Source of the DNA: Myxococcales bacterium
Lineage (GTDB): Bacteria > Myxococcota_C > UBA6777
Assembly: GCA_027005175.1 (NCBI GenBank)
Contig: JALTMC010000337.1
Location: 1 to 19,051 of the forward strand
DNA: 19,051 nucleotides
Direction of reading: 5' to 3'
Below, piece by piece: positions 15,011 to 19,051 of the stretch (positions are counted from its first letter, which is position 1; each line of letters begins with the position of its first letter). A program made the translations under genes and the position numbers. The notes below the pieces were generated by a model. That model made no database searches. It saw only the letters and a list, made by a program, of their open reading frames with translations, and was not told the origin of the DNA.

Positions 15011-15203
15011 AATCCAGTGTGAAGAGGGAGCAGCCCACAGCCCCTCAGTTTCATTTCGTCCTACAAGAAACAACTACAAGTCGCAGATTTCTTATATTCT
15101 TCAAATACCAAACAATCCAGCGTGAAGAGGGAGCAACCCACAGCCCCTCAGTTTCACCTTATCCCACAAGAAACAACTACAAGCTGTAGATGTCTTGTGT
15201 TCT
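15011..15203. repeat. Imperfect 90-bp direct duplication upstream of the TPR gene
   Basis: Copies at 15011-15100 and 15114-15203 agree at about 77 of 90 positions. Conservation is uneven: the first 40 bp (38 of 40) and the ACAAGAAACAACTACAAG block are nearly identical, the rest is diverged. On the minus strand each conserved half contains GAGGG and CCCTC arms about 13 nt apart, able to form a hairpin in the TPR-gene leader. Confidence 0.85.
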
Positions 15204-15309
15204 TATCATGCCGTGGTTTGAGTATTACGAGAATCAGATCGATCGTCAAGAAATTTATTAGATCCAAGGAGTTGTAGCGATCTTTTTTTTGACCAGACCA
15301 CCACAACAT

Positions 15310-15329
15310 AGCGATCCCTTAAGATCGCT
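15310..15329. repeat. Inverted repeat AGCGATC/GATCGCT in the TPR-rimO intergenic region
   Basis: AGCGATC (15310-15316) and GATCGCT (15323-15329) form a perfect 7-bp stem with a 6-nt loop. A further direct copy of AGCGATC lies at 15276-15282, next to a T8 run. Three copies in 54 bp between divergent genes suggest an operator. No T run follows the hairpin, so a terminator is unlikely. Confidence 0.5.
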
Positions 15330-15361
15330 CCTCCACCATATCTTGTGCACTATGTCAAAAA

Positions 15362-15382
15362 AAATTATTTTGAAAATAATTT
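15362..15382. repeat. A/T-rich perfect 21-bp palindrome upstream of rimO
   Basis: AAATTATTTT (15362-15371), a central G, and AAAATAATTT (15373-15382). The symmetry is perfect over 10-bp arms. It lies about 157 bp before the rimO ATG, a position suited to a dimeric regulator. It might also overlap a weak promoter, since TTGTGC (15342-15347) precedes it. Confidence 0.55.
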
Positions 15383-15435
15383 GTAACACCGGCACAACGG
15401 CGCAACCAATAGCACTCATGGCCATTTGAACCAAA

Positions 15436-15466
15436 CTCTCTCCAAGAGAGAATGCCTCTCCAAGAG
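15436..15466 (+). repeat. Two tandem mini-hairpins with shared CTCTCCAAGAG core
   Basis: The 11-bp core CTCTCCAAGAG occurs at 15438-15448 and 15456-15466, 18 bp apart. Each is self-complementary around a CCA loop (CTCT.. CCA ..AGAG), the first extendable to a 6-bp stem. They lie in what would be the rimO leader. Confidence 0.5.
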
Positions 15467-15514
15467 GGCTTCCTCAAGCTTGACTTCTCGGCTTAATTTG
15501 GCTAAGAGCTAAGT

Positions 15515-15530
15515 TCCTTCGAAGGAGGTG
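15515..15530 (+). promoter_or_regulatory. rimO ribosome site overlapped by a palindrome
   Basis: AGGAGG (15523-15528) within GAAGGAGGTG is a near-perfect Shine-Dalgarno sequence 10 nt before ATG 15539 and only 4 nt before TTG 15533, which favours the ATG. The site overlaps the perfect 12-bp palindrome TCCTTCGAAGGA (15515-15526), so a small RNA hairpin could mask it. Confidence 0.6.
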
Positions 15531-15538
15531 CTTTGATT

Positions 15539-16894
15539 ATGACCGAGAAGAAACTACATTTTATCTCGCTGGGTTGCCCGAAAAATCAGGTAGACAGTGA
15601 AGTGATGTTGGGAATGGCCCAACAAGAAGGCTACCAACTTGTGGATGATCCAGAAGTGGCAGACCTCCTGGTTGTCAATACATGTGGCTTTATCGAAATG
15701 GCTCGCAAAGAGTCTGTAGACACCATTTTAGAGATGGCAGATATTCGTCAGCGTTATGAGGGAAAAAAGCTCGTTGTAACCGGATGTTTACCCCAACGTT
15801 ACCCCGAAGAGTTGGCCGCCGAGCTACCTGAAGTTGATCACTTTGTAGGTACAGGTCAAATACCGGAGTTTGCGAGGTTACTGGGCGATGGTGAGGCTCC
15901 CCGCAACCTGGCGGATCAAGCCCCCGGTTGGCTGTACAGCCACAACAGCCCCCGGCTTCAATCAACTCCATTCTACACGGCCTATGTCAAAATAGCAGAG
16001 GGCTGTGATCGAACTTGTGCATTTTGTGCCATTCCGGGCTTTCGTGGAAAACAAAAGTCGCGGCCCATCGAGTCCATCGTACAAGAAGTGAGAGACTTGG
16101 CCAAACGCGGCGTTGTAGAGATCAACCTGATCGCACAAGAACTCAACGGCTACGGTAGAGAGCTCCCTCTCAAGCCGGATGGAAAGAGGGTAGAACTCGC
16201 CGACCTACTGAAAGCATTGGAAGAGGTCGATCCAGGGCCGCGATGGATTCGAATGTTGTACTTGTATCCCCATGGATTCAACGACAGACTGATCGAGCAA
16301 ATCGCCACGTCAAAACGTGTGGTCCCCTATATCGACATGCCACTCCAGCATATCAGCGACTCTGTCCTGCGAGGGATGCGTCGAGCAGGCAATGGCGCGT
16401 TTATTCGCGACCTCTTACAAAAGCTACGCTCCCAAATTCCAGAGATTGTCATTCGCACAACATTTTTGGTTGGATTTCCCGGTGAAACAGAGAGGGACTT
16501 TCAACAGCTCTGCGACTTCCTAGAAGAACAAGAGTTCGATCGCGTCGGCGTATTTGCCTACTCCCCTGAAGAGGGAACATCAGCCTATGGACGCGCTGAT
16601 GAAGTCGGTGATGACATAGCAGAAGAGCGCAAACGAATTCTTTATGAGCATCAAGCTGCGATTTCAGAGAAAAAACTAAATCAGTATATTGGGCAAGAAG
16701 TAGAGGTTTTAGTGGAAGGCGTGAGTGAAGAGACCGACCTGCTGCTTCAAGGAAGACTCGCCACACAAGCCCCAGGTATTGACGGTGTTGTATACATCAA
16801 CGATGGACGCTCCTTCCCAGGGCAAATCGAACGTGTTTGTATCGAACAAACCGGAGATTACGACCTTGTTGGAGGCATCATACCAAGCTCTTGA
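15539..16894 (+). CDS. rimO: Ribosomal protein S12 methylthiotransferase RimO
   Basis: Radical-SAM enzyme that methylthiolates the conserved aspartate of ribosomal protein S12. 451 residues, normal length. The N-terminal MTTase domain opens ISLGCPKNQVDSE, the RimO rather than MiaB form, with cluster ligands Cys13, Cys49 and Cys83. The radical-SAM site is CDRTCAFC (Cys156, Cys160, Cys163) followed by AIPGFRGKQKSRP. PLQHISDSVLRGMRR and TTFLVGFPGETE are family motifs. A TRAM domain ends the protein (about 380-445). The LIAQ motif continues ELNGYG instead of the common DTTxYG. ATG 15539 is chosen for its ribosome site; TTG at 15533 would add two residues. Divergent from the TPR gene; modA follows after 39 nt. 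Confidence 0.95.
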   Translation: MTEKKLHFISLGCPKNQVDSEVMLGMAQQEGYQLVDDPEVADLLVVNTCGFIEMARKESVDTILEMADIRQRYEGKKLVVTGCLPQRYPEELAAELPEVDHFVGTGQIPEFARLLGDGEAPRNLADQAPGWLYSHNSPRLQSTPFYTAYVKIAEGCDRTCAFCAIPGFRGKQKSRPIESIVQEVRDLAKRGVVEINLIAQELNGYGRELPLKPDGKRVELADLLKALEEVDPGPRWIRMLYLYPHGFNDRLIEQIATSKRVVPYIDMPLQHISDSVLRGMRRAGNGAFIRDLLQKLRSQIPEIVIRTTFLVGFPGETERDFQQLCDFLEEQEFDRVGVFAYSPEEGTSAYGRADEVGDDIAEERKRILYEHQAAISEKKLNQYIGQEVEVLVEGVSEETDLLLQGRLATQAPGIDGVVYINDGRSFPGQIERVCIEQTGDYDLVGGIIPSS

Positions 16895-16910
16895 GACCAG
16901 CTCTTGAGAC
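16886..16910 (+). repeat. Small tandem duplication at the rimO stop
   Basis: AGCTCTTGAGAC occurs at 16886-16897 and 16899-16910, a 13-bp period duplication that includes the rimO stop codon TGA. It creates an extra in-frame TTG (16904) upstream of modA, a reason not to trust that codon as the start. Confidence 0.7.
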
Positions 16911-16933
16911 GAACGATACAAGCAAGCGAGAAG

Positions 16934-17893
16934 ATGGCAGCCACAACCCCAACCGACAATCCAACACCTCACTCTCTTGAGAGAAAGCGACGTTGTATCC
17001 CCCCCACACGTACTCCATGCCTCACCCCTCAAAAACACCTGCGACCTGCGCTCTTGTTGTTCTGCCTCATTCTTATGATTCTGGTCTCCGGTTGCCGTCA
17101 AAAGACCTCTTCTTGTGCATTACATATCGCAGCAGCTTCAAGCCTGATTGTTGCGTTGCAACCCATCGTAAGAGAGTTTACCTTACGCCACAAATGCCGG
17201 ATTTGGCTCGATGTTGGTTCCTCGGGGATGTTGCGACGTAAGATCGAGCGAGGTGCCCCCCTAGATCTGTATCTCTCTGCCAGCCACTACCAAATGCAAC
17301 GCCTACAACAGAACAAACAACTCACCCTCGGTCCTGCTCAAACATTTGCCTCGAATCGCCTTGTCTTTGCAACACAAAAACAAGCCATGGTCGCTCCAAA
17401 ACAGAAACAAAAGGGACTCCGACAGATGGCTCAGGTCAAGAAGCAAACAACGACACAGAAGGCAGAGGAGTTCAAAACGTTTTGGAAGAATTGGACTCGC
17501 AGCAACAAGCGTGTGGCAATCGGAGATCCAGACCATGTTCCCGCAGGTCGCTATGCCCAACAAGCCTTTCAAAAAGTCGGCTTGTGGAAGATGATGAAAG
17601 CTCGAATACTGCGAACAAAAGATGTCAGGTCTGCCCTAAAAACAGTGCAAGAAGGACACCTCTCAGGTGCGATTATCTTTGCCAGCGATGCCGAGACCGC
17701 AAAAGAAAAAGTTGTGGTTCGTTTCCTTTTCCCAAAAGAGACGCACTCTCCGATCCTATACCAGGGTGTTGTGTTGTCTCATACATCCAGGCCAAAACTT
17801 GCCAAACTTTGGCTCACGCACCTGCGTTCGCCACAAAGTCAACGGGTCTTTCATCGATTTCATTTTCTCCCACCTCCAGGGCTCAGCCGATGA
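16934..17893 (+). CDS. modA: Molybdate-binding lipoprotein ModA
   Basis: Substrate-binding component of a molybdate (possibly tungstate) ABC importer. 319 residues from ATG 16934; a TTG at 16904 lies in a duplicated segment. An unusually long N-terminal region (1-37, rich in Pro/Thr/Arg) precedes a hydrophobic stretch and lipobox LVSGC with Cys54. Family motifs follow: IAAASSL, DVGSSGMLRRKIERGAPLDL (the GSSG oxyanion loop), ASNRLVFA, VAIGDPDHVPAGRYAQQAF and GAIIFASDAE. Between ASNRLVFA and VAIGDP lies a Lys/Gln-rich, hydrophilic stretch longer than I expect. The protein would be tethered to a membrane facing the periplasm. Its TGA overlaps the next ATG (ATGA at 17890), so it is coupled to the modB-modC fusion. 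No ModE-type operator was identified. Confidence 0.92.
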   Translation: MAATTPTDNPTPHSLERKRRCIPPTRTPCLTPQKHLRPALLLFCLILMILVSGCRQKTSSCALHIAAASSLIVALQPIVREFTLRHKCRIWLDVGSSGMLRRKIERGAPLDLYLSASHYQMQRLQQNKQLTLGPAQTFASNRLVFATQKQAMVAPKQKQKGLRQMAQVKKQTTTQKAEEFKTFWKNWTRSNKRVAIGDPDHVPAGRYAQQAFQKVGLWKMMKARILRTKDVRSALKTVQEGHLSGAIIFASDAETAKEKVVVRFLFPKETHSPILYQGVVLSHTSRPKLAKLWLTHLRSPQSQRVFHRFHFLPPPGLSR

Positions 17894-19051
17894 TGGCATC
17901 GGGAGAATGGACGATTGTGAGTCTGTCGATCAAGGTTGCCTTGGCCGCGACACTCCTGAGTTTTCCTCTGGCTTTATCCCTTGGATGGCTTCTCGCTCGG
18001 TGTCGTTTTTGGGGAAAATCTATCCTGGAGACACTCTTCTCCTTGCCTCTAGTCTTACCTCCCGTTGTGACAGGTTATCTGCTACTTTATCTACTGGGTA
18101 ATCGATCATGGCTTGGTCGCTGGCTACATTCCTATGGTATCTCCATCGCATTTACACAAGCCGCTGCGATCATCGCTGCCGCGATTGTCTCATTTCCTCT
18201 ATTCTTGCGTGCAGCCCAGATCGCAATTACAGAGGTGGACACACAACTTGAAGACGCAGCACGAACCCTCGGAGCCACTCCCTTTCGGGTGTTCTGGACC
18301 ATCACTTTTCCTCTTGCATGGCGAGGAATTGTAGCCGGTTCACTGCTTTCATTCTCTCGCAGCCTCGGTGAATTTGGCGCAACCATCATCTTTGCGGGCA
18401 ACACACCAGGGCTCACCCAAACCATCCCACTTGCCATCTACAGCCTTGATCAAACAGGTTTGTCTGTCCATGAAGCAACCGCACAAAACCTCGTGATACT
18501 CGCCATTGTGATAGCGTTGTTTGCGACAGGTGTTGGAAATCTTCTACTGAGTTCTCCCTTTCGACGCCCTCGAACCAGAAAACCAAAGCAATCACCACAA
18601 AGCAGCAGCTTCGAATCGACTGCGATTGCAAACGAACTCCCCCCTAGAGACCTAGGGGAAAAGAACCAACCCCGCGTGAGCTTCGCAGAAAATCAGCCCA
18701 ACGCTCAAACACACAACATCCCAGCGCAAGAAGAAACACTCCAGCAAGAGTCACAAACAGCGTCTGAGAGCCCACCGATCCTAGAAATGACCATAGAGTA
18801 TCCGCTGGATACATTCACACTCTCTTTTGCATCGAAGGTCACCACGAGCATGACGGCTCTATGTGGCCCCTCCGGCAGTGGCAAGACAACCACATTGATG
18901 ATGTTGGCAGGCTTGTTAAAGCCTACATCAGGCTATATCCGATTGATGGGTCAAACACTTTTTGATGCAGAGAGTGGCATCTCGATAGCCCCCGAGCATC
19001 GACGAGTCGGAGTTGTCTTTCAGGAAGATCGACTGTTTCCTCATCTCACAG
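17890..19051 (+). CDS. modBC: ModB-ModC fusion: molybdate permease joined to ABC ATPase (cut by window edge)
   Basis: The ORF is open from ATG 17890 to the window end: 387 codons with no stop. Residues 1-222 are a ModB-type permease with several membrane helices, SLPLVLPPVVTGYLLL (51-66), the EAA loop EDAARTLGATPFRVFWTITF (121-140) and SRSLGEFGAT (157-166). Residues about 223-298 are a hydrophilic linker rich in Gln, Glu, Pro and Ser, starting basic (FRRPRTRKPK). Residues from about 299 form a ModC-type ATPase: Walker A GPSGSGKTT (326-334), PEHRRVGVVFQEDRLFPHL with Q-loop Gln378. The signature, Walker B and any MOP domain lie beyond the window. With ModA it makes the importer, energised by ATP. 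ModB and ModC are usually separate genes; here they are one polypeptide unless a sequencing error removed a stop. ATG 17893 is an equal alternative start. Confidence 0.9.
   Translation, partial: MMASGEWTIVSLSIKVALAATLLSFPLALSLGWLLARCRFWGKSILETLFSLPLVLPPVVTGYLLLYLLGNRSWLGRWLHSYGISIAFTQAAAIIAAAIVSFPLFLRAAQIAITEVDTQLEDAARTLGATPFRVFWTITFPLAWRGIVAGSLLSFSRSLGEFGATIIFAGNTPGLTQTIPLAIYSLDQTGLSVHEATAQNLVILAIVIALFATGVGNLLLSSPFRRPRTRKPKQSPQSSSFESTAIANELPPRDLGEKNQPRVSFAENQPNAQTHNIPAQEETLQQESQTASESPPILEMTIEYPLDTFTLSFASKVTTSMTALCGPSGSGKTTTLMMLAGLLKPTSGYIRLMGQTLFDAESGISIAPEHRRVGVVFQEDRLFPHLT

Noticed and set aside
14993-15073. 27-residue N-terminal extension of the TPR protein from a TTG
   Set aside because: It falls in the duplicated non-coding segment and TTG is a weak start; ATG 14992 begins the first TPR helix.
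15276-15329. Rho-independent terminator between the TPR gene and rimO
   Set aside because: The hairpin is not followed by a T run, and the T8 run at 15283-15290 has no stable stem before it on the plus strand.
18590-18790. Separate modC gene starting at the ATG near 18787
   Set aside because: The frame is continuous with modB with no stop between, and no ribosome site precedes that ATG; a fusion is the simpler reading.

Overview
The window looks like ordinary chromosome from a Gram-negative bacterium of the former deltaproteobacteria (Myxococcota/Bradymonadota-like). This is inferred, not proven. The clues are a eukaryotic-type Ser/Thr kinase with an N-terminal zinc ribbon, a secreted matrixin-type protease whose tail resembles a MYXO-CTERM sorting signal, lipoproteins, a PilZ protein, HEAT and TPR proteins with zinc-ribbon or zincin-like domains, and roughly balanced base composition. 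I see no rRNA, tRNA, insertion sequence, phage gene or CRISPR array.

Layout. 1-2721 (minus): murD overlaps the start of a Ser/Thr kinase gene that leaves the window at base 1. 2858-4225 (plus): a lipoprotein with two DsbA-like thioredoxin folds, the first lacking both active-site cysteines. 4269-8861 (minus): a tightly packed operon read larB, larC, a 57-codon gene, then a HEAT-repeat/zinc-ribbon gene, joined by overlaps or a 2-base gap. LarB and LarC make the nickel-pincer (NPN) cofactor; LarC carries 30 histidines in a 61-residue tract encoded by 18-bp repeats. LarA and LarE are not in the window. 9036-9839 (plus): a secreted HExxHxxGxxH protease. 10063-10464 (plus): a PilZ protein, followed by nine tandem ~24-bp repeats and about 500 bp with no confident gene, where a weak death-like-domain ORF is possible.

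11207-13727 (plus): a secreted protein with two C2-like domains, a four-helix membrane protein with a PH-like tail, and thymidylate kinase. 13931-14992 (minus): a TPR protein fused to a zincin domain whose HExxH motif reads REIAA, so a probable pseudo-enzyme. 15000-15538: a divergent intergenic region holding a 90-bp duplication and several inverted repeats. 15539-19051 (plus): rimO, modA, and an ORF fusing the molybdate permease ModB to the ATPase ModC, cut by the window edge.

Functional themes are cell-wall synthesis with kinase signalling, metal handling (nickel cofactor, molybdate uptake, zinc proteins), envelope thiol chemistry, and housekeeping (tmk, rimO). The most unusual observations are the paired active/inactive domain architectures, the ModB-ModC fusion, the four-gene lar-HEAT operon and the repeat-rich intergenic DNA.
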